Shown in pieces: positions 6,744 through 14,599 of a DNA stretch of 24,210 nt. Both the position numbers and the translations under genes were made by a program. Positions within the stretch are counted from its first letter, which is position 1; each line of letters starts with the position of its first letter. The notes below the pieces were generated by a model. It did no database searches and was not told the origin of the DNA. It worked only from the letters and a program-made list of their open reading frames with translations. Origin of the DNA: a virus; the IMG/VR virus record IMGVR_UViG_3300049445_000017, positions 1 through 24,210 of that record. One strand, 5' to 3'.

Positions 6744-7940
6744 ATGGCAAAAGTTTTAGTTGGTGTTCCTACAGCCGAAGGTGCAAGACACGCTAATTTC
6801 TATGACTATTATAATGCCTTAGATAGACCAGAAGGCACTCTACATATGTTTGCACGAGGCCAATCACCGGCTCGTGGCAGGAATATGATTATCCAGGCTG
6901 CAATTGATAATGACTGTACTCACATCTTCTTTCTAGATGATGATGTCATTCCTCAGCCGGATATCATTAACCGATTGCTAGCGCATGATAAAGACGTAGT
7001 AACTGGTCTTTATGCTATGCGGGACTTTCCTCATTTTCCAGTAGCATTTGATAAGAGGTTTCCCAACGGATTTAACAGGCATGTCCATCTTAACGGAGAT
7101 GTTGACGGTCTGGTAGAAATTACTAACTGTGGATTGGGATGCGTTCTCATTAAGATGGACGTATTCAATAAGGTTCCTAAGCCTTGGATTACACTTGGCG
7201 AACTGGAATCTGATGGTTGGTGTGATGACATTGCATTCTTCAATAAGGTTGGAGATGCAGGCATCAAGATGTACTGCGATACCAACGTACTTGTTGACCA
7301 TATGATGACGGTCAATGTTGGATATCGTAAAGTTGATGGTGTTTGGGCTATCAATTACGATGTTAGAGGTAAAGGTAATTGTCAATTTCCTATCTCCTAT
7401 CCAGCCGCTGACGTTGATATGGCGAAGCGGATTGAAGGATGGATGTCAGATAAGGAATTGGAGTTTCTTGGCATTGTAGCTAAGAATCACGAGTACCTAT
7501 TTGAGGTTGGTTCTTATAAAGGTAAGTCAGCTAGAGTTATGGCTGACAATACTAAAGGTAAACTTATCTGCATTGATACCTGGAATTCAATTGTTCACTC
7601 TAATGATGGTAGGGTAATTTACAAGACTAGTGATGACACCTACGCCGATTTTGAGAAGAATCTAAAAGAGCATATTGATAGTGGTAAAGTAATTCCATAT
7701 AGAATGGATTATCAGAAGTATGTGCCTAACGGTTTCCAGCCCGATTTTATTTTTATTGATGCAGCACATGATTATGAGTCAGTAAAACTTGATATTGAGA
7801 AATCAATGTCAATGAACCCTAAAATCATAGCGGGTCACGACTATGATTCAAAGGTGTGGCCTGGTGTTGTTAAGGCTGTGGATGAAAGATTCGGCGAAGT
7901 TAACCACGTTGACACAATTTGGTGGAAAGAAAATGACTGA
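6744..7940 (+). CDS. Glycosyltransferase-methyltransferase fusion enzyme
   Basis: A 398-residue two-domain enzyme. Residues 1-225 look like a GT-A glycosyltransferase: an opening beta strand Val-Leu-Val-Gly-Val-Pro-Thr, the segment Ala-Arg-Gly-Arg-Asn (43-47) before a helix, and the metal/nucleotide-sugar motif Asp65-Asp66-Asp67 after a hydrophobic strand. Residues about 235-398 look like a class I SAM-dependent methyltransferase of the Methyltransf_24 type. They show motif I Glu254-Val-Gly-Ser-Tyr-Lys-Gly-Lys-Ser262, a ribose-binding acidic strand end at Asp278-Thr-Trp, Ile338-Asp-Ala-Ala-His-Asp-Tyr344, and Gly364-His-Asp-Tyr367. Both key motif sets look intact. It would transfer a sugar and a methyl group, perhaps making a methylated glycan. 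The substrate is unknown: virion protein, host surface glycan or a soluble sugar. It sits inside the structural operon and lacks its own Shine-Dalgarno. The stop overlaps the next gene's start region. Confidence 0.85.
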   Translation: MAKVLVGVPTAEGARHANFYDYYNALDRPEGTLHMFARGQSPARGRNMIIQAAIDNDCTHIFFLDDDVIPQPDIINRLLAHDKDVVTGLYAMRDFPHFPVAFDKRFPNGFNRHVHLNGDVDGLVEITNCGLGCVLIKMDVFNKVPKPWITLGELESDGWCDDIAFFNKVGDAGIKMYCDTNVLVDHMMTVNVGYRKVDGVWAINYDVRGKGNCQFPISYPAADVDMAKRIEGWMSDKELEFLGIVAKNHEYLFEVGSYKGKSARVMADNTKGKLICIDTWNSIVHSNDGRVIYKTSDDTYADFEKNLKEHIDSGKVIPYRMDYQKYVPNGFQPDFIFIDAAHDYESVKLDIEKSMSMNPKIIAGHDYDSKVWPGVVKAVDERFGEVNHVDTIWWKEND

Positions 7941-8283
7941 TTACACTCACAATCCATTGGACGACGAGAAGAAGGTTTCCAATCCTCCGTATGTTCCACC
8001 TTTTGCAGAACCAGCAAAGGAACCCGAACTCAAGAGTGGAGAGATTGAACCTTTGCATGTTACTGAGGCTAAAGCTGCTGCTGAACGACTTGCTGCACCA
8101 CCGGCTGCACCTGTTGTTCATAAGGAAGTATTGCTTACTCCTAAGCAGCACAAGCTTAAGGAACTCAAGGATGCATTGCTAGCGGACATCCAAGAGATTC
8201 TTAAAGACCACGGTGGTATCGAATCCAATATCGGTATTGGACATCCATACTGGGATATGCAGAATCGTCTTCGGAGCATGTAA
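7933..8283 (+). CDS. Hypothetical protein, Pro/Ala-rich with helical C-terminus
   Basis: The gene encodes 116 residues from the ATG at 7933, which overlaps the enzyme gene by 8 bases. The same frame is open further upstream, but an earlier start at 7843 would overlap the enzyme by almost 100 bases and adds nothing plausible. The N-terminal half (1-60) is rich in Pro, Glu and Ala and probably disordered. Residues about 70-100 form a Lys/Leu/Asp/Glu helix, and the end contains Gly-His-Pro-Tyr-Trp-Asp-Met. The function is not recognised. It sits between the enzyme and the neck genes and is joined to the next gene by TAATG, with a GGAG (8273-8276) 6 bases before that ATG. Confidence 0.75.
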   Translation: MTDYTHNPLDDEKKVSNPPYVPPFAEPAKEPELKSGEIEPLHVTEAKAAAERLAAPPAAPVVHKEVLLTPKQHKLKELKDALLADIQEILKDHGGIESNIGIGHPYWDMQNRLRSM

Positions 8284-8867
8284 TGGAAATTCCGGAAGAA
8301 ATAGAATCAATTAACCGAAGATTAGTTGACCACTTTGGTTTAGATACTTCTACCAACCAGCCGATTTGGCGTGTTGTGTGGAGTGAAGACCAATTTGAGC
8401 ATCGTCTCGGTACTTATGACGACTTTGTTCCTAACACTGAGATATACCTGAGAACAGTTACTGAAGTTAGATACGTTCCTAAGTACAGTCAGTGGTTGCC
8501 AAATGTTTATGTTCTTGAACGGCTCGTTGTTGTTCCAGATAATAACATTCCAGAATTGCCGGCAACGAAACTGTCTTATGAACCGATTTATGCATTCAGA
8601 ACTACCTCTGGTATTCCATTGCCGCCGAAATTTGCAGCGGCTAAGTTTGCCATCGATTTGATTTATGCTGCTCAAGGTAAGAGTTCAGTAGCTAAGTATA
8701 AAGACCCAGATGCAGGTCTAGATACAGAACAGCAATTTGAGAAGAAAATTGAGGAAATCGATACTCTTCAAAAAGAACTGTTCGGCAATGAATCATATGT
8801 TGGTGATGCTCTGGCTCACAAACAAGCTGTTATCGTTCCACGTAACTTTGAAAAACAGGTGAAATAA
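8283..8867 (+). CDS. Hypothetical neck-block protein
   Basis: A 194-residue soluble protein with a Trp/Tyr/Val-rich beta section (about 25-110) and a helical charged C-terminal region (about 125-175). I cannot assign a family. No catalytic motif, signal peptide or membrane segment is visible. It lies in the run of genes leading to the adaptor and hub, joined on both sides by TAATG overlaps, and so is probably a virion assembly component or accessory. An AGGTGA (8857-8862) near its end serves the next gene. Confidence 0.7.
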   Translation: MEIPEEIESINRRLVDHFGLDTSTNQPIWRVVWSEDQFEHRLGTYDDFVPNTEIYLRTVTEVRYVPKYSQWLPNVYVLERLVVVPDNNIPELPATKLSYEPIYAFRTTSGIPLPPKFAAAKFAIDLIYAAQGKSSVAKYKDPDAGLDTEQQFEKKIEEIDTLQKELFGNESYVGDALAHKQAVIVPRNFEKQVK

Positions 8868-9598
8868 TGGGTGTTGTTGGACAGTTTCCATTGATGTCGG
8901 ATTTGAAGCGCAGAACTATTCGCGCTCCTGTGAATCCTCTGGATGTATGCTCTGTTGTTTCTATTTATCCAAAGCATATTCCACCTGAGATTAAACCGAC
9001 TCTTACACCTGGTGTATTTCAGATTCCATACGGTACTTATGAGAAGCCTGGAGTGCTGGTCGTTGGTCCTAGCTCGTGGTGGAAAGAGCTGGATGAAAAT
9101 CAGCCGCTTTTGGAAATCCCTGCATCATCTGTACAGATTGCTGAGTCAATTGTAAAAGATTGGGCTAACGGCATTTACGGATGCGACATGGGCGAGAACA
9201 TGCCTGGATTGTTCTTTGTTCCTGGTTGTAAGCATGATAAGCATGGTGAGCCGGATGTGCCACTTACTATTGAATGGGTTCAGAAAGAGAAGAAACATCT
9301 TCTTGATGAAGCCAATCGTAAGCAGCGCAATTGGTTCCAGTGGCTTGTGAAAGCTGCTGATACTTCTTGGGCTAGGTCAAACGGTAGTCCACTTGCTATC
9401 AGTGATGATATGCGAATGGCTGCTCGTGAATTGAATCTTATTCAAAAGGAATGGTTGGCTGACGCTGAGGTTGTTGACCTTGTTCGTTGCAAAGCTTGTG
9501 GGCATCTCAAGAATCCAGCTTATCCAATCTGCCCGAATTGCAAATCTATTGATGACCCGGCTAAAGCTTTGATGCTTGGCCTGAAGTTCGCACAGTAA
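8867..9598 (+). CDS. Hypothetical protein with C-terminal zinc ribbon
   Basis: A 243-residue protein. Its C-terminal section holds a clean four-cysteine zinc-ribbon pattern, Cys208-x2-Cys211 and Cys222-Pro-Asn-Cys225, separated by ten residues. It is followed by a short helix. The N-terminal two thirds has a Pro-rich beta part (1-90, including Gly-Pro-Ser-Ser-Trp-Trp) and a helical part with Lys, Glu, Trp and Gln (about 140-200). Zinc ribbons in phage structural operons usually stabilise small folds or contact nucleic acid or protein; no enzymatic residues are visible. It directly precedes the adaptor candidate (stop and next ATG abut), so a neck or head-completion role fits its position. That role is inference. 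Confidence 0.75.
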   Translation: MGVVGQFPLMSDLKRRTIRAPVNPLDVCSVVSIYPKHIPPEIKPTLTPGVFQIPYGTYEKPGVLVVGPSSWWKELDENQPLLEIPASSVQIAESIVKDWANGIYGCDMGENMPGLFFVPGCKHDKHGEPDVPLTIEWVQKEKKHLLDEANRKQRNWFQWLVKAADTSWARSNGSPLAISDDMRMAARELNLIQKEWLADAEVVDLVRCKACGHLKNPAYPICPNCKSIDDPAKALMLGLKFAQ

Positions 9599-10312
9599 AT
9601 GTCTACTTCATCATATACCGCTGCCGATGTAATGGATAAAGCTGCGGCTTTGATGAATGACGCAGCTAAAACATCTTATACTTATGCGGCTATGCAACCA
9701 TACCTGAATATGGCTCTTGATGAACTTCAAGAGTCATTTCAGTTGAATAATATTCCAATTTACAATGCTACTTCTGCTGCTATCGTTGTTCCAATTGGTA
9801 CTGTGGCTATCAATGCTGTTGATGGTCCTGGTGTAGGTTCTGCACCTTTACTTCCGTCTGATATAGTAGAAATTCAAGGACTGTATGAACGACTCAGCGG
9901 AAGCCAAGACCCTTATATTCCAATGGTTCAACGAGAGTTCTTACCCCATGCATTGGATAATCTTCCTACTGAAGCCTTACAGTATTGGGTTTATCAGGGT
10001 CAACGAATCCTATTTATTGGTGCATTAACCATCAGAGATGTAAAGATTGACTACCTCAAAGCAATCGTTACGACTGATGCTACTTCTGCCACCGTTATTG
10101 GTGTTATTGATGCTAAATCGTTTTTGTATTATAGAACGGCTGCGCTCTGTACTCAGTTCATTGGTGAGAATGCAACCAGAGCTGAAGCATTGAACAGTAA
10201 CGCTATTATGTCACTGGACAGAGTTACTGGCATTGGCGTTAAAGGCAAGCAATCCATTCAAACGAGACGTAGACCATTCATGAGTGCTTACAAGCGTAGG
10301 AGCTTCACGTAA
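9599..10312 (+). CDS. Head-tail adaptor / connector protein (probable)
   Basis: A 237-residue protein with an N-terminal helical segment (about 8-48: Asp-Val-Met-Asp-Lys-Ala-Ala...Leu-Asp-Glu-Leu-Gln-Glu-Ser-Phe) followed by a beta section with Leu-Pro-Ser-Asp-Ile-Val-Glu-Ile and a basic C-terminal tail (Arg-Arg-Arg-Pro-Phe near the end). This arrangement is typical of the small adaptor ring that docks under the portal in podoviruses (P22 gp4-like role). It starts right after the preceding stop without a Shine-Dalgarno. It is coupled to the hub gene by TAATG, with AGGAG (10298-10302) nine bases before that start. Order adaptor then hub matches the P22 neck. The exact family needs profile comparison. 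Confidence 0.65.
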   Translation: MSTSSYTAADVMDKAAALMNDAAKTSYTYAAMQPYLNMALDELQESFQLNNIPIYNATSAAIVVPIGTVAINAVDGPGVGSAPLLPSDIVEIQGLYERLSGSQDPYIPMVQREFLPHALDNLPTEALQYWVYQGQRILFIGALTIRDVKIDYLKAIVTTDATSATVIGVIDAKSFLYYRTAALCTQFIGENATRAEALNSNAIMSLDRVTGIGVKGKQSIQTRRRPFMSAYKRRSFT

Positions 10313-11820
10313 TGAGTCGCGACCATAATCCTGTAGTAATTGAAGACTTCAATGGTTGGTGGAGTCGTGGAGATGCTGAATCTTGTCCGCTAGACCACTT
10401 TAGTCAGGCTGACAATATTCAGTATTTCTACTCAGGATTTGAGACTCGTGATGCAATAAATGTATATCAAACTGGTGGTCCCACGCTAACAAATGTTGCT
10501 AGGATTCATCCATATATTATGCAGACTCAGCATTCTTTGCTGGTTCTGAATACATCAGGAGATATTTATCATATTAAGAGTCCAAGTGTTACAGTTGGAC
10601 CAATTCTATCAATTCCAGCAATGAAAGATTTCAACGTTGCATCAATTGATGGAAGAGCTTATATCACTCCATTCTTTACTGATGTGGATGGATATGAAAA
10701 AGGATTAATGAATGATTTCCTTTATGTATACAAGGGCGATGGAACAGCCGCTCGTAAAGCCGCTGGTAATCCACCTACAGGAACGCCATTAATTGCTACG
10801 TTTGGCTCAGCCGGATTTGCTGATTTAGGATTTCATCTTTTTGCAGTTGTCTATGAAACCGATACTGGTTATCTTACTGCCCTTGGACCAGCGGTATTTG
10901 CATCTGCTACAGCTTCAGATACTACTCACGGTTATCACATTAGTAACGTCCCTGTATCTCCTGATTCTTTTGTTGTTAAGCGCCATATTTTGGCTACTAA
11001 AGCTATTACGAATTATGATGGCAACCAAGATGGGTTTATTTTTTATTCTATTCCTAATGGTATTATTAACGATAATGTTAGTACGACAATAGATGTCAGC
11101 TTCTTCGACATCGATTTACTTGAAGAACAAAGCCATTTAATTGATAATTTCTCACAGATTCCGGCTGGAGTTGGAATTACTACATATCACGGTAGATTGA
11201 TTCTCACAACTACGTTTACTGATATCTCAGTTGCTTACGGTTCTGCGGCTGGAGAACCTGAAGCTATTAACCAAGTTGATGGAGTAATGATTGTTCCTCT
11301 CGATGGTAGACCACTTACCAATTGTCAAGAATATAGAGATGTTCTCTATTTGTTTAAGGCTAGTTCAACTGTAGGATATTCAGACAATCAGGATGACCCT
11401 GCTACATGGGCATCATTCAAGGTTGATGAAGCTATTGGCTGTCCTTGTCACGGAATTGCTACAGTTCTAGATTCGGGTGGAGTTAACGTAGACTACCTAT
11501 TGATTGCAGATTTATCTGGATTAATGATTTTCAATGGCTCATACGCTACATTGCCACTGTCATACAACATTGAGAATTACTGGTTTGATATGCCAAAAGA
11601 TGATTTTGAATTTATTCAGATAGTATGTGATTCACTTGGTAAGAAGATTTGGATGACACTTCCATCTCCAAGGAATCACATTCTTCTTATTGATTATAAT
11701 GAAGGACTAACTAAAGAAACTGTTAAATGGGCTAGATGGATATTTGATGCCAATATTAGCTCACTTTGCCTCACAAACATTAACCAACTTATCGTTGGTG
11801 CTTTGAGTACTGTAGTTTAA
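10312..11820 (+). CDS. Tail hub / stopper protein (probable)
   Basis: A 502-residue, beta-rich protein with few long helices, close in size to the P22 gp10 packaged-DNA-stabilisation hub (about 470 aa). The N-terminus has Phe-Asn-Gly-Trp-Trp-Ser-Arg-Gly followed by Asn-Ile-Gln-Tyr and a Gly-Phe-Glu-Thr-Arg-Asp-Ala segment, the kind of opening seen in phage hub proteins that list strand repeats of a propeller. Regular Gly/Asp turns every 40-50 residues suggest a beta-propeller-like middle. Cys-Pro-Cys-His appears once near residue 380. It follows the adaptor and precedes the fibre block. The stop overlaps the next ATG by one base. A simple fibre protein is the main alternative. Confidence 0.65.
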   Translation: MSRDHNPVVIEDFNGWWSRGDAESCPLDHFSQADNIQYFYSGFETRDAINVYQTGGPTLTNVARIHPYIMQTQHSLLVLNTSGDIYHIKSPSVTVGPILSIPAMKDFNVASIDGRAYITPFFTDVDGYEKGLMNDFLYVYKGDGTAARKAAGNPPTGTPLIATFGSAGFADLGFHLFAVVYETDTGYLTALGPAVFASATASDTTHGYHISNVPVSPDSFVVKRHILATKAITNYDGNQDGFIFYSIPNGIINDNVSTTIDVSFFDIDLLEEQSHLIDNFSQIPAGVGITTYHGRLILTTTFTDISVAYGSAAGEPEAINQVDGVMIVPLDGRPLTNCQEYRDVLYLFKASSTVGYSDNQDDPATWASFKVDEAIGCPCHGIATVLDSGGVNVDYLLIADLSGLMIFNGSYATLPLSYNIENYWFDMPKDDFEFIQIVCDSLGKKIWMTLPSPRNHILLIDYNEGLTKETVKWARWIFDANISSLCLTNINQLIVGALSTVV

Positions 11821-13196
11821 TGGCACCTCCAGCTAATACTACATTCGCAACGGCTGTTACCATTAGCACATTTCCGTTTACTTTCACTCAAAGTGACATT
11901 AATGATGCTGGAACAAACTTTAATGTTTTCTATAGATTCATTGCTCCTGTTGGTTCTACTGTAGTTGGGGTTTGGGGATTCTCTGGAAATGTTAGCTCAG
12001 GTTATCAACCAACATGTGAACCATTTGATGGTCCTGTAGGTTCCCCTACAAGAATTCTATCTATTGCAGGTCAGAATATTCCAGTTCAATTTCCAGTAGT
12101 TCCTGGGAATGAATATTTCTTAGAGTTTATTAAAAATACGAATACGGCTGGTCCAGAACATATTGACATCAGCTTAATAGTTCATCCTGATACTGCTATT
12201 GCTGATGGTACTATTGCTGTTCCGGATGATACTGTAGGATTTCCTCTAGCAGTCATGTCACAATCTGTTGACAATACTGCTATTGCATTTGTTCCCGGAA
12301 TGCCAGCCGGTGAGGGTGGAGATATTACAACTAATGGCATAATGTGCTTGGAGAATAGTGCAAATTCTCGTGTAGACATTTATAATAGGAATTTTGCTTT
12401 AGTTGTATCCAGAGCAATATCTGGGAACAGTTTAAGAGTTAGAACTTGCAGGGGTGTTAATAAGTTTTATGTTGGGTCTGATGAAAGTCCACCACATGTT
12501 AGAGTAATAACAGAGGCTGGTGTCGTAGGTGGAACCGTATTCGCTCTTTCAGGAACTAATCTTGAAAGCCTAGCTGCTGATAATGCTGAAGCAATTCTAT
12601 ATTATTGTGCTATTGGATTTGGAGTTCCTGTCAAACGGTGGGATTTAGTTAACAACATTGCTTTATCTGATTTAGTGGGTTCTGTAGCTACTTATCAGAG
12701 TCCTGATATTCTCGTACTTGCTGATGGCACTATTGTTGTTCTTTATTATAACTCTAGCACTAAAGATGTTCAGGTTAAACAGTATAGTGCTGCTGGTGCT
12801 CTACTAAATACTTATCCTCTTGGTGCTCAAACAGGCAGTACCAAACCAAGAATGGGATATGCTATAGATAACCCCAATTCATTTTGGGTGTTTACTCATA
12901 TTGTTGTTTCTACTAATGGTTCAACAGTAGCTAGAAACATCAAGGCTAGTGATGGTTCTATTCTTACGACAAGAACATGGATGGAGTATGAAGGTGGCGC
13001 TTATAATGGTCATCAGACAGCTACTCCATTAGCAAGATTTGGTAATTCATTCTCATGCCCATTCTTTGTCATGATGGGTGGCACTCCTGATTTATCTGGT
13101 GTATATTTCATGGATACTACTACTCATGATGCTTATAACACCGCCAACAAAAAAATTCCGAATCCAACGATTAGAACCGCTCTGATTGGTGAATAA
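11820..13196 (+). CDS. Large beta-rich tail protein
   Basis: A 458-residue Thr/Val/Ser/Asn-rich protein. The first 125 residues resemble a jelly-roll-like or pre-peptidase-type beta-sandwich (Phe-x-Phe-Thr, Tyr-Arg-Phe-Ile-Ala-Pro, then Pro-Gly-Asn-Glu-Tyr-Phe-Leu-Glu-Phe). Residues about 150-440 show repeating strand-turn units with Asp-Gly-Thr-Ile-x-Val, suggesting a propeller. Such proteins in phages often bind glycans or sit at the tail tip. No catalytic residues are recognisable. It lacks a Shine-Dalgarno and begins with TAATG, so translation depends on the hub gene. Confidence 0.7.
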   Translation: MAPPANTTFATAVTISTFPFTFTQSDINDAGTNFNVFYRFIAPVGSTVVGVWGFSGNVSSGYQPTCEPFDGPVGSPTRILSIAGQNIPVQFPVVPGNEYFLEFIKNTNTAGPEHIDISLIVHPDTAIADGTIAVPDDTVGFPLAVMSQSVDNTAIAFVPGMPAGEGGDITTNGIMCLENSANSRVDIYNRNFALVVSRAISGNSLRVRTCRGVNKFYVGSDESPPHVRVITEAGVVGGTVFALSGTNLESLAADNAEAILYYCAIGFGVPVKRWDLVNNIALSDLVGSVATYQSPDILVLADGTIVVLYYNSSTKDVQVKQYSAAGALLNTYPLGAQTGSTKPRMGYAIDNPNSFWVFTHIVVSTNGSTVARNIKASDGSILTTRTWMEYEGGAYNGHQTATPLARFGNSFSCPFFVMMGGTPDLSGVYFMDTTTHDAYNTANKKIPNPTIRTALIGE

Positions 13197-13516
13197 TGCC
13201 TGCAAGTGCTGTACTATCAGGTGGTAGCGGTGGAGAAGTAATTAGCCATTTTTCCGCTGTTAGAATTAGAGTTAATGGTTCTGGTTCATTGCAACTGGCT
13301 CTATTTTCACTGGATGATGTGACATCTGTTACATTAGTTCCACTTACAATGGCAGCGGCTACTAGGATTGTTCCAACCAGATTATGTAATTTTCAGGAAC
13401 ATCGAGCCGCTCTCGAAGTGAAAACTACTGGTATTGACGAGAATATGAGGATTAATAGAATTATTGTATTCAGCAGACCTGTCTTTACGGAATGGCCATC
13501 TACTGTATATACATAA
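13196..13516 (+). CDS. Small tail protein, unknown
   Basis: A 106-residue beta-type protein with Ser/Gly-rich N-terminus and strands Ala-Val-Arg-Ile-Arg-Val and Leu-Gln-Leu-Ala-Leu-Phe. A possible C-terminal strand ends Ile-Ile-Val-Phe-Ser-Arg-Pro. Nothing identifies a family. It is linked by TAATG before and directly abutting TAA/ATG after, in the fibre block, so a minor tail-tip or fibre-attachment part is the most economical view. Confidence 0.65.
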   Translation: MPASAVLSGGSGGEVISHFSAVRIRVNGSGSLQLALFSLDDVTSVTLVPLTMAAATRIVPTRLCNFQEHRAALEVKTTGIDENMRINRIIVFSRPVFTEWPSTVYT

Positions 13517-13939
13517 ATGGCTAAGAAAGACTTTGGACAGCCTGATTTCTCTCATCTGTTTGGAATTTTAGCTAACACTAAACTACAGCAGACTAATAAT
13601 TCTCTATATGAAACTATATTCCTTCTTATTAAAGAAGTTGTACAGTCCAGGGATTCTTTGGTTGTTCAGAACAATAACAATTCTCAGTCCCTAGCTCAAC
13701 TTCTTGGAGTTACGTATCTTACAGTAAACGATGAAACAGCATTACTTATCAATTCTAGAAAGCTTCTACCAGGAACTAATATAACTTTTAATGATGCAGT
13801 ACCTGGTCAGAGAACTATCAATGTTGCTGGTGGACCATTTGGTAATCATTACGATAGTCCATTATCAGATGGAGATACCTCAGCGGCTGAGTTGATATAT
13901 GCTAATGGTGAGTGCATCATTGTTCAAGTTCCAGTATAA
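13517..13939 (+). CDS. Fibre neck / trimerising tail protein (probable)
   Basis: A 140-residue protein. Residues about 15-62 form a polar, Gln/Asn-rich helix with hydrophobic spacing suited to a trimeric coiled coil. Residues 66-104 form a beta section with Leu-Leu-Pro-Gly-Thr-Asn-Ile-Thr-Phe and Gln-Arg-Thr-Ile-Asn-Val, of the type seen in phage tail-fibre shafts. The end holds Ser-Ala-Ala-Glu-Leu-Ile-Tyr-Ala-Asn-Gly-Glu-Cys-Ile-Ile-Val-Gln-Val-Pro. It precedes the collagen-like fibre gene and is joined to it by a TAATG. Coiled coil plus shaft-like strands argue for a fibre-anchoring role, with moderate support. Confidence 0.65.
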   Translation: MAKKDFGQPDFSHLFGILANTKLQQTNNSLYETIFLLIKEVVQSRDSLVVQNNNNSQSLAQLLGVTYLTVNDETALLINSRKLLPGTNITFNDAVPGQRTINVAGGPFGNHYDSPLSDGDTSAAELIYANGECIIVQVPV

Positions 13940-14598
13940 TGCCACTTAATCCACCACAGGATTTTAGGTCTACCGATAAGACTCATCGTTCTGGTACTAT
14001 TGCCAATAGACCAGCTCCTGGTGATGTATTAATTGGTACTATTTATTTTTCTACTGATACAGGAACTATTACCAGAAGTGATGGTGCAGCATGGACAGCA
14101 TTTGGTGGCGGTGGAGCACCAGGACCGGCTGGACCTGCTGGAGTCAATGGTAGTATTGGATTTGATGGTCAAGACGGTGTTGATGGTCAAGATGGTATTA
14201 CAGTAGTTGGACCAACAGGTCCGCAAGGAACACCCGGAACTGCTGGAATCAATGGAACAAACGGAACTATTGGACCTGCTGGATTTGATGGAAACGATGG
14301 AGAAGATGGAATCAGTATTCCAGGTACTACAGGTTCTAGAGGACCTACAGGACTTACAGGACCTGCTGGATTACAAGGACCTCCTGGTCCAACAGGTTTA
14401 GATGCTGAAGACCCAGAGATGCCATATGTAATACCTGGTCCAACAGGACCACAAGCAAGTGGCGTTACTGGTACTTACTTAATGTCATCATTTACGATTC
14501 CAACTGGAAACTTTAGAATCCAGATTCTTCAGTTGCAGATGACCGGCTCAAATAGAGCTACAATACAGGGAACTGGAAGGCTGAGCCTTCAGAACTAA
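13939..14598 (+). CDS. Collagen-like tail fibre protein
   Basis: This 219-residue protein starts at ATG 13939 in a TAATG; an in-frame ATG at 13912 would only add a Cys/Ser-rich stretch overlapping the previous gene. Residues 22-58 hold an anchor-like beta segment (Pro-Ala-Pro-Gly-Asp-Val-Leu-Ile-Gly-Thr...Ser-Asp-Gly-Ala-Ala-Trp-Thr-Ala-Phe-Gly-Gly). Residues 62-153 are Gly-X-Y repeats, collagen-like, broken twice by a four-residue gap between glycines (Gly86-Gly91 and Gly124-Gly129). A beta C-terminal region (about 160-219) would be the tip. Gly-X-Y shafts form triple helices in phage fibres. A related anchor segment appears in the protein at 15580. The likely role is a host-contact fibre. 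Confidence 0.85.
   Translation: MPLNPPQDFRSTDKTHRSGTIANRPAPGDVLIGTIYFSTDTGTITRSDGAAWTAFGGGGAPGPAGPAGVNGSIGFDGQDGVDGQDGITVVGPTGPQGTPGTAGINGTNGTIGPAGFDGNDGEDGISIPGTTGSRGPTGLTGPAGLQGPPGPTGLDAEDPEMPYVIPGPTGPQASGVTGTYLMSSFTIPTGNFRIQILQLQMTGSNRATIQGTGRLSLQN
14122..14397 (+). repeat. Gly-X-Y coding repeat of the collagen-like fibre
   Basis: Codons for Gly-X-Y triplets in three blocks (9, 12 and 9 glycines) separated by two five-residue steps of the form Gly-Ile-x-[Val/Ile]-x-Gly. The DNA contains imperfect 9-base tandem units of the kinds GATGGTCAA and GGACCTACA. Such repeats expand and contract easily. Confidence 0.85.
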
Positions 14599-14599
14599 A

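Noticed and set aside
7843-7932. Upstream ATG 7843 as start of the protein ending at 8283
   Set aside because: It would overlap the enzyme gene by 98 bases and the added residues are the out-of-frame translation of conserved methyltransferase sequence; ATG 7933 is more economical.
11038-11046. Run of six T as a possible programmed frameshift site in the hub gene
   Set aside because: The run is not in the slippery phase (codons read ATT TTT TAT), and no long downstream frame or pseudoknot is evident; the zero frame continues for 250 more codons.
13912-13938. Upstream ATG 13912 as start of the collagen-like fibre
   Set aside because: It adds nine Cys/Ser/His-rich residues overlapping the previous gene; ATG 13939 forms the TAATG junction typical of this operon.
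14122-14397. Regular short DNA repeats resembling a CRISPR or satellite array
   Set aside because: The 9-base periodicity is explained by Gly-X-Y codons in an open frame; there are no unique spacers between identical repeats.
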